DNA from: Phoronis australis
Lineage: Eukaryota; Phoronida; Phoronidae
DNA: 64,000 bases
Assembly (NCBI GenBank): GCA_002633005.1
Contig: NMRA01000116.1
Location: 786,047 to 850,046, forward strand
Reading direction: 5' to 3'
Below the pieces are notes generated by a model. The model was not told where the DNA came from. It searched no databases and saw only the letters and a program-made list of their open reading frames with translations. Shown piece by piece: positions 12,001-23,068 of the stretch; within the stretch, counting starts at the first letter, position 1; every line of letters begins with the position of its first letter. A program made the position numbers and the translations under genes.

Positions 12001-15000
12001 ACACTCGTATTCCAGAGTTGAGAGACCGGAGTTCCCGCCTGGTTCCCTCAGTGAACGCTCTTACAGCGTGCTTGGTAGCGCTGTACATAGCTGACCTACC
12101 TGGAGGTATACGATATCCGGACATACTGAAAGTACAGTAAATGGAAACTAAACTGTAGACTGAAATGCTCAACTGTCATAACAAGAGTAATGCAGAGCAC
12201 TGAAATGTGCCCACGAACGCATCGCAAATGGTGTGCTTTTAGGGTTATTTATTTGTATCATAAAAATGGCCACTAGATGGCGCAAAACGTACAATCCATC
12301 AAGAAACTGGAACATGTCATATTTCATAAAAATGTGTCAAGAAACTTCAGAAAAACAAAGGAAAACGGAATAAAATGAAATGGCCACTTAAGTGGGCCAC
12401 AGTGTCCGTTGAATCCCTCTGAAAGTTGTTGAAATCTGTTGTTATCTTCATTACAAATACACTCACTAAATTTAATAAAGATCCTGCAGTGGGTTTAGGA
12501 GATACATCTATGGGCACAAAACAAAACTACCACTAGGAGGAGCCACAGTAGTCAGTCGCCATCATCAAACGTCGTCCCCTTTACACTGAAAACATATATG
12601 CCATTTTTTAAAACCATCCCTAGAATGATTTGGTTGATAGAAGGGTGGACGCCAAAAACAAGATTCGAAAACAGCAAAAATGGCCACCAGGCGGCGCAAA
12701 ATACCTCGATTCCATCCAAAAACAGAAGGATAGCGTCACCTCACCAATAGATGCCTATATTCAAAATTTTATGAAAATCTGTTGAGGACCTTTGAACATA
12801 CAGAGTTAAACGTAAAAAACTGAAATTGCCACTAGGGGGCACACCAGCAGTCAGATCCGTCCAAAAGTTGTCATATGAAAACACTTTCTAAATTTAGTAA
12901 AGATCCTGCGAACGGTTTAGGAGATACAGGCAAAGGCACAAAAAAAACCCACTACGACTAAGAGGCACCACAGTAGTTGAACTCCTTGGAAAATCATCAT
13001 CAGCCGTCCACTTCACAGCATGAACGTACATGCCAATTTTCATAACCATTCTTCGAGCGGTTTGGTTGATAGAGGGGTGGACGCAAAAAAACAGACTAAA
13101 AAACAGTAAAAATGGCCACTAGGTGGTGCAAACTATGCCGCATCCATCCAAAAACGGGAGAAGAACGTTATCTCACTAATACGTGCCTACATATGAAATT
13201 TTATGAAAATCCGTTGAGGACTTTTGAAGATACAGAGGTAAACGTAAAACACTTAAATTGCCACTAGAGGGCACACCGGAAGTCGGATCCGTTTGAAAGC
13301 TAGCTCATGCCGCCCCATTCATGTAAGGAAAACATGTGCAAAATTTCATGAACATACATCAAGGCGTTTTGGAGATAGAGCAGAGGACGCCGGACGGACG
13401 GCACAATGCGTCCACATATAAATATGTGGGTGCATAAAAATCATTCAATGAAACATGAAAACAAAGCAAGCCTTGACTGATATGCCCGTAGCTAGGGGGT
13501 GTGGCAGTTTAATGCACTCCTCACCAACAGTTAAAAACTACTGCCTCTTGAACTCAGAAAAAGGCTTTATAACAAGGAATAAAAAACGTGGACTTTTATA
13601 ACATTCACCTTGAGACATTTATAATGTGACCATCATCGACTTTTCGACTACGCATAGAGTTAATCGACTCTCTAGTGCACATACCGAGACCAAGAATATT
13701 GACCTGAAAAGAGAGATAACACTGAAAATATTACAGAGTCCAATTTTTTGTGTCAAGCCTGTCTGTGTTTTCGCCATGACCATGACACCATAAGAAGTGG
13801 AAATCTGAACTAAAACCTGCCCAATGGAGCTGACCAGTGTTTAGTTGATTAAAGTACAGCATTGTTTAGCGCAAGCAGGGTAAAATAGGAGTTCAGCAAC
13901 AGTTATGCACTCTCTTTTGATCATGACTACCACAATGTTGTAAATTGACAAATTGCCAGGATTTTGAGAGACGGCTTAACTGACCAATCAGAACGCAGCA
14001 TTCGTGACACACCTTCCTTTTCAAGATGCCATTTTACCCGACATGTTGCCCAGTAAAACTTATTGTTTGTCGACTTTTCCCAAGGAGGCGGATCTTGCGA
14101 TAGGTCAATTAGACGCTCAGTGGCTGTTCCAATGTAAACAAGAGGGGAGATAAGAACAATTTCACCCCTCATGTCATAAGAATTGGAACAAAATCTCATT
14201 CACTCATATACATTTCGTCTCCACAAAAGTGCACGCAAAGTTGGCAAACACTTTTTTCACTATTGGTGATTTAAGAGCAAGATATCCTTCTTGAGGATGA
14301 TTTACACACCTGTCCATTTTATATTTAATTTACCTGACACAACCAAACTTTTCGGAATATATAATTAGCATTCCGGGTCCAAAATGTGCAATGTTGATAT
14401 TTTCATTCATTAGCCAATGAAAGTCCCAGGAGTATTGGCTGAGACGTAAGCCGAGTCAGCTGAAGCTTACATTGAGCATTTGTTGCCAGATGGCTGTGGT
14501 GCCTTCAAGTATGGACTCGCTTGAGCTGAAGGCAGCGTTATTGATGCACACGTCCACACCACCTGTAGAGACAATATGAAATGGTCACGCACAAGTGGAG
14601 ACATCTGCAGTGCAAAAGCAACACCAACATAGACTTAAAATCACTTTGATGAATATTTTCTAAAGCACTTTTAAGAGAATTGCAATACATTGTAACCAAA
14701 TTATATTGTATTTAATTTGACCACGATGTTTCCTTTTTAATAATTTGAAAGCATTTATAGGTCTGTATAAATGTCACTCATATTGACAAGGTATCAGCAG
14801 CCATGCACCAAAAATTGCCCCCTTTTGCAGGGTAGTTTTTTTCTGCTCCACCTCCTTTTGTGAAGACGAAATAGAAATTTAGGGGACTATTGGACGCGCG
14901 TGGGTCCCTCAAAACTTGCTGAAAACTGAAGTACTGCCTACCTGCAATTTTTGGTCCACACCTGTGGACACCTTGTCAATATGAGTGACCCACCTGGGAA

Positions 15001-18000
15001 TAAATTACAGCTACTGGTTCTGCTATGATTACTTCCACTTAATACTAAGCTCATAGTTTAAAAGTATGAAAATGGCAAAATATCCTGGTTTCGTACTACA
15101 GGAAAATTCAGCGGTTGGTAACAAAACTCGCAAAACAGTGCTCAGTAAACATGAGGGATAATAAAAAAGAAAACAAAACAGCATTATTCAACACCATAGG
15201 AATGTACCTAAATCCTGTTTTATTTTGGAAAACATGTTCAGTACTTCCTCCTCCTTAGAAACATCACACTTGATTGGAATGAACTGACCTTTCGACCCTT
15301 TCACTTCTGCTTCTTCACATATTGACTGCAAATATAATCAGTTAACATACAATATTGCATGTAACATGACATTGACCAGTACATACAATCTATGACATGC
15401 CAAGTATTGTACGATAACACTTGGTTTACCTCAAAATCCAACTCTGCCAGGTGGTTTGGTAAGTGGTTCAATTATGTTGCAAACTCATCAGAATTAACGA
15501 GGGGCATAATGTAACAAGAGAATTTTAGGTTGTAAAGTCATATCTCTTATTTTTAAAATTCAAAAACCTAATCACCAGTGTACTTTTCACAAAATAGTCA
15601 AACGTGCTATTTAAATACTTTCAAAATGAAAAATTAAAAATACTATTGTTGCCTGAGGACTGAGATGTAATTAACTACAATAGCGTGTCATTGATCAATG
15701 CTGGCAACTTTCAAGATACGCAAACCAGTCAAGCTGCCCATTCTCGACCGGTGAGGGTATCAACGTAGGATTCTTTTCATGCACTGCAGTACATTGTGGG
15801 TAAATCTCCCAGAATCAGAGAGGGTGCTTTTGAATTTCGGAACTAAAAGTGGCCAAATAAGATTTTTCTTCCAATTCCGAGACATATAACTTCACTGAAA
15901 GAGAAAATGGTTCAATTGTGGTGGAGTCACATGTTGTCTTGCATCAGAAAACAGGTTTCTCATGATTGAAATTGTATGCAAGATGGCGCTGTGCCATCCA
16001 TTTTTTCAAATTTTTGTTTGATTTGATCCTCAATGCCCTTTACACGGTTTATCATTTACTGTAGGCCAACATTGGTGTAACGGATGCCAAATCGTTGATT
16101 GTTTTTGTTGGCTTCGGTATATAACCTGGCCATCACTTAGAAGGCACATGGCATAACGTGGAATTGTCATGAGGACCTCAGGGGTCTCGCGCTCCATTGG
16201 CTTATCTCCACTAATTTGAAAAGGCTTTGCCCAGTGTGTCATAAAAGAGACAATGATATCTACAGCTGATGCAGCAAGTAGAGCTACTCTTGTTTATCAC
16301 ATTGGTGTAGACTCACAGTAGAACTACCGTATGATTATCTGTTGAGCCCAGACCATCCGGAATTGCACCATATACCAACTCCGGATGGTCTCTCATGATG
16401 TTTTGTGGTATGGCACAAAGGCACTCGTTTCTATTCTGTAGAGTTATGTTTGAGTAGAATAAACTTATTTCGTGTTCAAGAGGTCTCTATTCAACCCCTA
16501 TACAAACATTACATTCTTCAGTGATTGAATCCAGTTTTTCAATTTCGCCAATCAGAGCTCTTTCGTGGTTCTCTAAATTAGGGACCGCTCATATCCGACC
16601 ATTGTCGACTGCTTTAATGAACATATGATTCCAAGTTCACGGATAAGCGACCTTGAAATTCTTATTCTTAGTCCACGAACAACACGGTGGCCGCCATTTG
16701 ATTGACTTCTTCACTAGCCGGGTCATGACTTAAAGGCGAAGGCAACCTTTTTTCATGTCATTTTTAGCAAAAATAAGGCTCGTTGATTATCCCAGACATA
16801 TTTTTCACTTATTTACTGCTTTTCGTAATTTAATTACTTACTCGTCATCTACTCTGGAAGTGACGTTTTGGGAGGCAAGAATTTCGCGCCAATTTCTTTT
16901 CATATAGTCTGACTGTGAGAGCAGTCGAGTCAGTCATCGTTCTACCTCGGTTGTGATAAGTTCAGTTGTCGTTTGCTTTTGCTTACGAGTCAGCCAACAT
17001 GCCACGCTGTTGCTGAGTACTGGGGTGTACTCATTATCGTCTCACACGTGCTTTGGGTACCTTGCGTCGCTTTCCGAAGGATGACACACTTCATCGTACT
17101 TGGCTAGCTCGTTCATGTGAAGAACGCAGCGCTACCCGTCCACGCAACATACAAAGCAGTGGAGGGTTATCGAGTGTATGGCAAGCATTTTCTGCAGTTA
17201 GACTATGACAGATATGTATGCTGAACTGATGAACGTCCCTGCGAAACAACGCCTGAAGAAGTACCATACCGTCGCTGGGGCCCAGCAGTGCCCCGTCGCC
17301 AACCCCGAGAAGTGCGTTTTTGAAGCGAGAAGCCTCGCGAGCTGTGGCCACTATATACATTGACTGGAGGTACTTCATCTGCTGTCACCCGTGCCTCCAA
17401 ACGTACCCCCATTGCGTGCAATTACGGGAACTAGCATTGATTCACCCTGTGCTGTTGTCTCTAGCCCAGAGTCTGTAAGCAGCCCTGCAGCGATGTTGAG
17501 TAGTGGGAGTGAATACAGGGCCAGTTCAACACCCAGTGAAGAGGACAGTTCGTCATCCAATGAACAGATCGGTGAGCCTAAGTTTGATAAGTTTATTGTG
17601 GACTTGTATTGGAGCTATTTGGAAGGTGCCAGGTGTGTGGCGAGGGAGTCACACGGCGGGATGTAAGCAGTTTGGGTGCTCAGATGCTTCAGTGGGAGTG
17701 TGTTGCGGGACACTCGGGCAAGTGGAACAGTTCTTCCTCTGTACTTGAGACGATAATGAGTACACCCCAGTATGCAGCAACAGCGTGGCATGTTGGCTGA
17801 CTCATAAGCAAAAGCAAACGACGACCGAACTTATCACAACCGAGGTAGAACGATGATTGACTCGACTGCTCTCACAGTTAGACTATATGAAAAGAAATTG
17901 GCGCGAAATTCTTGCCTCCCAAAGCGTCACTTCCAGATTAGACGACAAGTAATTAAATTACGAAAAGCAGTAAATAAGTGAAAAATATGTCTGGGATAAT

Positions 18001-19797
18001 CAACGAGCCTTATTTTTGCTAAAAATGACATGAAAAAAGGTTGCCTTCGCCTTTAAGCCAAGACATGTGGTGGGCTTTGAGTATGGTACTAGTAAGTTAG
18101 AAGTCGTCATCAAAAACCAATCACTTGTCTTAACCTGTTGGTCCAAAGCAACTAGACACGTAACCCATCTGTAAATAAGTAGTTACAAGTCAGGGAAGTC
18201 AATCTGGTGTGTGTGAACTTGGAATCCTGCTTAATCTCAAGATCGCACGTCATTGCATGAACTTGGAAATGAATATTCATTTGGTCAATCAGGTGAAACT
18301 TTTTGTTCATTGTAATTATTGGCCTCATGGTCACCCATTTTCTCCTGTACCGGAACTTGTGCCAAATAATCGCGGGTTTATGTGAACAGTTAAATCATAG
18401 GCGGATTTAGGGGGGGGCCCAGGGGGCCCGGGCCCCCCCCCCTTGGCTACCGCAAAAAAAATAAAACAGTAAGAGCGTAGGGAAATAAATGTTGAGTTTA
18501 TTAATCAACCCCGGTAATTAAAAGTATACGGATGAAAAAAGATTTAAATGTGTGCAGTTTTAGTGTTGGGGGGGGGGGGCTCAAATCCAATTTCAAGTGT
18601 CAAATTCGGAACACGGCGCATTCGTAACGGAACTATGGCTAAGTATAGGCTCTCCCGCGATATCCCAAGCGACCGGCAGTGGCGCTGCGCACTACGACTC
18701 AGTTTCCGTCGTCTGCTCCACTGTGCAATGAAGAAAATTTACTTCATTTTTTAAAGAAAATGGAACCTGAGTGACGATGAAAAAACAGAAGCTGCTGGTA
18801 AGATGGGAATTTTAATAGAAGCCTTAGTGAATCACTCAGAAACTCGCAATACTCTCTTTGTCAAACCTTATGTTAAGACGATTTCCAAAGCAATCCCCGG
18901 TCATTATTGCCAACACGAATAACGGATTTGGTCTTTTGGGCATTTTAAGACTATTATGAATACGACAAATTTGTTAAGAATCGATGGCAATAAGCATTAC
19001 AAAAAGAAGTAGGTTTCGCGCGCAAACGCTGTGGACCTTAAACAAGTACGTCTCTTAGTAAGTGATTAGTAGCTAAATCGTGGTGGTGTAGTGGTAACGC
19101 AAGCGCGCTCTATGCGCAAGGTCGTGAGTTCGAGTCTTTGGTACTTGCAGTTTTTCCTGTTTGACGCGTTCTTCGTGTTTTTTTTTGCCTTTTTTCTTGG
19201 TTAATACTTCAGAAATCAAGGAAAATAATTGTTTTTTAGAGGTCAAAACAGAAAAATTTCCCCCATTTGGTGCTATGCGCATCTACAATCGTGGTTCAGT
19301 TTGCGCAAATGTTTACAGCTGGACAAAATGTTGGGCCCCCCCCTTGTGATATCCTAGATCCGCCACTGTAAATCAATTAGTTTTTGATGAATAAGATCGC
19401 CAATAGTTGAAAAAATATTGGTTCTGGCAAACTTAACAGTATTTTATTAACACGAGTCATTTTACTCAGTGCAGTGCAAATGTTTGCCTACGTGAACGAG
19501 GTTATTTCAGTAAACATGTCAAGTTTCCACGAGTAATCCAAGTTCGCGCATACGCGATCTTGAGACAAAGCAAGATTCTAAGTTCACGCACAACAAATCA
19601 AGTGCAGGCAGTGACTGTGTCGTGTTTCATACAAGTGTACCTAGTCACTAACACGCGCCATTCACCTGCAGTTTTTCAAAGCGTCTGGCGCAACCTACAA
19701 CTTTGAGTCCATGTTGGACAAGAAGTCTGGCAGTTTCCGCACCAATACCGTCTGAAGCACCGGTCACCAATGCCACTCGTCCAAACCATCGCTCCAT
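9067..19797 (-). CDS. DHRS11-like short-chain dehydrogenase/reductase (complete, eight exons)
   Basis: Classical SDR; vertebrate DHRS11 is an NADP(H)-dependent 3(17)-beta-hydroxysteroid and carbonyl reductase. Exons on the reverse strand: 19797-19666, 15325-15208, 14562-14471, 13703-13609, 12125-11999, 11449-11354, 10485-10420, 9108-9067. The sum is 768 nt, 255 residues plus TAG; human DHRS11 has 260. Visible: MERWFGRVALVTGASDGIG (cofactor TGxxxGIG, residues 12-19), CDVS, NNAA at about 91-94 where NNAG is usual, VDDGHIINVSS with the catalytic serine at 145/146, the active-site Y160-S-A-T-K164, and ISPGFVET after it. The tiny last exon encodes VHDILIRPTEQKS, which matches the conserved C-terminus and is easily missed. 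Phase closes at all seven junctions. Intron 1 is 4.3 kb and carries transposons. The substrate in this animal is not known. Confidence 0.92.
12250..13440. repeat. Tandem repeat of about 420 bp, nearly three units
   Basis: Units open with a motif like AAATGGCCACTAGNNGGNGC near 12266, 12678 and 13108, a spacing of about 412 and 430 bp. Each unit also has a second CACTAG(G/A)GGGCACA module, a 'GTTGAGGACxTTTGAA' module and a 'GGTTTGGTTGATAGAxGGGTGGACGC' module. The array ends with GGACGCCGGACGGACGG and a short palindromic ATATAAATATGTGG tail. Related sequence recurs at 33735-33935. It sits inside the DHRS11-like intron between exons 12125-11999 and 13703-13609. No coding capacity was seen. Confidence 0.75.
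14773..14989. mobile_element. MITE with 20-bp perfect terminal inverted repeats
   Basis: GTCACTCATATTGACAAGGT at 14773-14792 is exactly inverted at 14970-14989. The 217-bp element has no open frame of note. A second end of the same family stands at 33435-33454 in an NWD1-like intron. The superfamily is unclear because no clean target duplication was seen. It lies in the DHRS11-like intron upstream of exon 14562-14471. Confidence 0.75.
15468..15782. repeat. Dispersed repeat, copy 1 (second copy at 29203-29585)
   Basis: The stretch from AATTATGTTGCA through ATTTTAGGTTGTAAA, GTGTACTTTTCACAAA and TAGGATTCTTTTCATG is collinear, in the same order and orientation, with 29203-29585 in the NWD1-like gene. 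Both copies are diverged by substitutions and small indels. No coding potential was seen. It is an old non-coding transposable element fragment of unknown class. Confidence 0.6.
16734..18052. mobile_element. Kolobok-like DNA transposon with TTAA target duplication and about 310-bp TIRs
   Basis: The element starts AGGCGAAGGCAACC and ends with its exact complement, and is flanked by TTAA at 16730-16733 and 18053-18056. The terminal inverted repeats run 16734-17044 and 17746-18052 with few mismatches. Between them a decayed plus-strand coding region remains. It has a THAP-type zinc finger start (16999-17120: Cys near the Met, Cys, FPKD, Trp) and, near 17609-17745, a CxxC...CxxGHxxxW module known from THAP-related transposases. 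TTAA duplication plus a THAP transposase is the signature of the Kolobok superfamily. An early stop codon (TGA 17014-17016) and further stops show it is defective. It lies within intron 1 of the DHRS11-like gene. Confidence 0.85.
16999..17750 (+). pseudogene. Decayed THAP-domain transposase fragment
   Basis: Reading from ATG 16999, the frame runs five codons to TGA (17014), then continues as a THAP-like zinc-finger segment with Cys at the expected spacing, RFPKDD and HRTW. Downstream the frame is broken several times. The last part (about 17609-17745) reads FGRCQVCGEGV, then SLGAQMLQWECVAGH and a Trp. This two-CxxC, GH, W pattern is that of the conserved region found after the THAP finger in Kolobok and P-type transposases. 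The catalytic core is absent or unrecognisable, so the copy cannot be autonomous. Confidence 0.7.
18200..18335 (-). repeat. Dispersed repeat containing GGAATCCTGCTTAATCTC (copies near 54 kb)
   Basis: Read on the reverse strand, the order is GAGGCC, ATAATTACAA, CCAAATGAAT, CTTGAGATTAAGC, AGGATTCCAAGTTCAC. This is collinear with 54163-54306 on the forward strand. Shorter pieces occur at 53903-53945 and 19535-19600. It is non-coding and of unknown class. It marks the site in which the 18396-19368 transposon is embedded. Confidence 0.55.
18396..19368 (+). mobile_element. Non-autonomous DNA transposon, copy 1 (973 bp, TSD TAAAT)
   Basis: The ends are CATAGGCGGATTTAGG and, inverted, CAGTGGCGGATCTAGG (14 of 16 matching). 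Each end is followed by a long G/C homopolymer run. It is flanked by a 5-bp direct repeat TAAAT (18391-18395 and 19369-19373). A second copy lies inverted at 29704-30546 with its own 5-bp repeat CATTG. The interior holds no transposase, but a tRNA-like block lies near the right end. It is inserted in intron 1 of the DHRS11-like gene. The termini resemble the widespread CAGxGGCGGATCCAGG ends usually assigned to hAT, but the 5-bp duplication does not fit hAT (8 bp), so the superfamily is left open. Confidence 0.8.
19079..19142 (+). other. tRNA-like (pol III box A/B-like) segment inside transposon copy 1
   Basis: GTGGTGTAGTGGTAACGC resembles a tRNA box A region, and GTCGTGAGTTCGAGTCT, about 25 nt later, resembles box B (GGTTCGANTCC). 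A GCGC..GCGC stem lies between. The acceptor stem does not close and no CCA-ready end is seen, so it is not called a tRNA gene. It looks like a tRNA-derived head captured by, or composing, the element. The matching part of copy 2 is hidden in an N gap. Confidence 0.5.
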
Positions 19798-20440
19798 CCT
19801 TGGATTCTACGTGTGAGCCAAACACCGCCAGAGGTCTCTCAAATTAGATATTCGCTCGGGGGGTGGGGGATACCGACCACAGGTAGCAAACAAGGGTGAT
19901 CATGCCGTTCAGAACTACAGTCTGAGTCCTAGTCTAGTGACTATGTCCAGAATCATTGAACCACGTCGTATTACTCCCAGCTGTATTACACGAGGAGTGA
20001 GCATTGGCATGTACTCGGTGCCACAGTCCGGGCGTTATGATGCCGGGGGGTGCAGCTGTGACTGACGGATGACTCGCGCTGCCAAAGGCGACGCTCCCAG
20101 CGCCATTTTTGGGAGCTTTCGTGAAATAGTCGCTGTTTTGAGATTTTTTCCTGGAACACCACCCATTTGGAGACATTGGACGAAATATTGAAATTTAAAG
20201 TGCTGGTGCGAGAGCAACACGGTCATCGTCGGGACTAATAAATACAGTGTAGACTAAAAAGGAAACGTATTTCAGTCGAACTTCCGCGGTCAGTGGTCTA
20301 AATCAGTGAGTACCTAAGTTGTGCCGAGGTCGGAAGGTGCACAGCCGCTTTTCACTGAGTAATCAATTACTTCGCATACCAGGAACGGCCAAAACCATCC
20401 AACGTTGATTTATTTCATGATAGCCATCCACGAGATTTTT
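19798..20440. other. Probable promoter region of the DHRS11-like gene
   Basis: Upstream, on the reverse strand, of the DHRS11-like ATG at 19797. The stretch is richer in CpG than its surroundings around 20035-20110, including GACTCGCGCTGCCAAAGG and GGCGACGCTCCCAG. Reverse-strand open frames at 19934-20226 have no recognisable similarity. No TATA box could be supported; the start site is unknown. Confidence 0.4.
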
Positions 20441-20959
20441 TTAAATTAAAACATTATTTTATTTGCCAAATTTGCAGTTTCAGTGATTTCTAATTTCGTG
20501 ACACTTGAAGCCTTTTTGTCCATGTTAAAGTCTTTCAGTTGTTTTTCACGCTTGTCAAAGGTTTTGAACATCGATCTCATATATTTGCGAGAAATACCTG
20601 TGCCAGAGGTAAGGCCTATGAGTTTCCCAGCCTTTGAGAACGAATCGCTGTACCACGTGCCCGCCACTGCACGTAAAAATGTGCATTATTTTGGATACAG
20701 AAGCATCGGTTGTAAATGGCTCGCGATTTCTTACTCTTCAGTTTTACCGATTTCAGAAGACTTATAGCTGGACGCTGAGTGTATGGTCAGTACGTGCTTC
20801 TAACTCGGTTACAAATAGAAAGTAAAAAAAGTTTTTTAGTTAAAACACATTTTGTGACTCTGGCAAATTTTGGCAAAAAAATTCGAAAGGTACTGGTGAT
20901 TGTGACATTTTTCTGACAACTTTGTTTCAAAATCCAAAAGGACTGTTAGAAAAATTGGA

Positions 20960-21420
20960 AAATACTTTTGCTTTTGCAAGATCAATGACCGAATGGAACT
21001 GTTTTCTAGACTCAGATGGTTTCAAATGAAAATTGTACGTATAATTTTAGCAACAAATAACCCTTAAATGCGAATTGGTATTTCTCCAACTGACCGATGT
21101 ACCTTTTGTAGGAATGAACCTGAAAGTTTAGAGCATTTATTTTGGGGTTGCACTTTTGTTAAGCCTTTTTGGAAAAGAATAGCTGAATATTATATTCACG
21201 CAAAAAACGTCGATATATCAATAGATTTTCAGACTGTTATATTTGGTAAAATTGGAAAAGCGAATGACATTTGAATCTTATCATTCTTTTGGCCAAAAAG
21301 CATATATACTGTAGAAAGCTGGAAGTAGAACCTCCATCCATAACACTTTTCAAAAAAGAATTAGAGATTTATTTCACATTCGAAAAATATAAGTATTGTA
21401 AAATGGATTAGGAGACACAT
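20960..21420 (+). mobile_element. LINE (non-LTR retrotransposon) 3' remnant with zf-RVT motif
   Basis: The forward frame around 21000-21060 reads RWFQMKIVRIILATNNP. After an in-frame stop it continues at 21068 as GISPTDRCTFCRNEPESLEH followed by LFWGC and FW. The C-x2-C...H-x4-C arrangement after 'LxTNxxLxxIG' is the zinc-finger segment (zf-RVT) at the end of reverse-transcriptase proteins of several LINE clades. The frame stops at 21272 and degenerates after that. The remnant ends in an A/T-rich stretch (21545-21600). Only the very end of the second open frame is left. Confidence 0.7.
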
Positions 21421-21709
21421 TTCTTCAAAGATGGTCCGTTTTTTCCTCTTTAAAATGAAATGCAGTTGGTGTTTTTGGTTTGTGAAATTGATTTTTCGGT
21501 GAAACGTGTGCCTGTGTGATGTCATTAGGGATTTCTGTCTCTGTACTGTGTTATTATTATAATAAATGTTAAAAAGTTAATAAAAAATAAAAATTATTTC
21601 TTGATATTTTTAAAAAGTTAAAAATAACTTAAAATTGCAAATTGGAACACATATTCTAATTTCTATTAGTACTTTTCACGGAGCCCTGATCACCACCGGT
21701 GGATCTGAA

Positions 21710-21732
21710 GGGGGGGGGGGGGGGGGGGGGGG
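21710..21732. repeat. Poly(G) homopolymer, 23 G
   Basis: An uninterrupted G run follows CACCGGTGGATCTGAA. Runs of this length are hypermutable and often mis-sized in assemblies. It lies in intergenic DNA downstream of the NWD1-like gene. Confidence 0.95.
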
Positions 21733-21739
21733 AGATTAT

Positions 21740-22779
21740 TGACTATGCTTAACCAGTAAAATAATGCTTTTGGCCTTAAAACCCCATTCATATGTCTTAG
21801 GCTGTGTGGTTTTGTTTTCCGGTCCATTTCCAATACACATGAACATCCCGGCACGGTGTGGTGAAACATACGTGCAAGTCCAGTTTCATTCATACAATGT
21901 TTCAGAAATTTGCTCTGCTTTGTTGTACAAGTTTTCCACACAGGGGCCCATTCGCTTAACTCCGGGTATCAGCACAACATAAACAGGCATGGCACGTATA
22001 CCAAGATGCCCGCTAAACACGACATAATTAAGTGACATGACGTATTTAGGGCAAACAACAATAGGCCACAACTAAAAAAAAATTCGGATGTCAATGTCCC
22101 CAAATACATAACAATTGCAGAAGTAACTGACATTTATTCATAAATGAACTCGACAAAAACAGCTCACTCGTGCCTTGTAGTTCACTGAGAAAAGGGCCAA
22201 CATGAGACAACTCCTATGCTCACATTTGGGGGTTTACTGACTCCGGCACCTCCTAAGCGAGCCTGAACCAGACTGTGACTAACCAATTCTCATTGGACTA
22301 ATCCATCCCAATGGATTCACGAATTCTCAGAGCTTCGCTGCGATGCTGATGGAAGAAAACTTTTTGGTAATTTCTCTTATAATGCATCGATTTTAAAAAT
22401 TCAAAGAAGGCTTCGTTCACCTTACTTGTTCCTTTTTTGATTATGAAACTCGTGCACTAAACAGGCGTGTTGGTTCAGGACCGCAATTACCTCATCCAAC
22501 ACGTTCAGCCAAGCCCATGAATAGCGACTAGCTCACTTCAATCCGTGATGGTGCCATCAAGCCGTTGATGTTTTGAGGACTTAGGTGGATACTCTGGGGG
22601 TAAACTGTGCATGTGGTTTCTCATCCACTTGCATGCAAATCCTATTAGTGGAAGATTTGCCAATTTACCTGATTAAATACACATTCCAGTCAATTAAAAA
22701 ACATCTTCAGCTAAATACTAAATTGTATTTTCACCCTAATTTCACAATCAGTACCCTTTAACACTTGTATAAATGCCTT
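21740..22779. other. Intergenic, nothing recognised
   Basis: No exon, RNA gene or repeat shared with the rest of the window was recognised between the G run and the duplicated last-exon block. Open frames are short and without domain similarity. Confidence 0.5.
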
Positions 22780-23068
22780 CTGGTGAATTAGAAATACTTG
22801 CTGCAGAGTTTCACCAGATGGAACAACACAAGAACAACAGAGATTTCATAGGAAATGCGTAAAGCCTATAAAATGTAAATCAGATATTTGAATAATATTT
22901 ACAAAAATGTAAAGTAAAACAATTCTTAAAAATATAACAAATCCATTTATATCACAGAAATAAGGGTAGAAATGCGACTACCATTCCTAAATAACACAGC
23001 ACACACTTAACTTCCACTGTAAGTATTTTCCTGCTAAGAACATCATGTATTGCAAAGCAAATAGACCT
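22780..23068 (-). pseudogene. Decayed duplicate of the NWD1-like last exon and 3' flank
   Basis: This block aligns collinearly with 24120-24396, which holds the last NWD1-like exon. Shared words include GTTTCACCAGATGGAACAAC, ACATAACAAATCC-like and CACAGAAA(C/T)AAGGGTAGAAATG. In this copy the acceptor AG before the exon is lost (GCAAT instead of GCAG). A net deletion shifts the frame about 30 nt into the exon. It is therefore a non-functional segmental duplicate about 1.3 kb downstream of the functional exon, on the same strand. Confidence 0.75.

Noticed and set aside
19079-19142. Functional tRNA gene
   Set aside because: Box-like sequences are present, but the acceptor stem does not pair and the segment belongs to a transposon.
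20446-20767. Coding exon on either strand near the LINE remnant
   Set aside because: Open frames of 73 and 94 codons overlap on opposite strands; neither shows a known domain nor clear splice borders.
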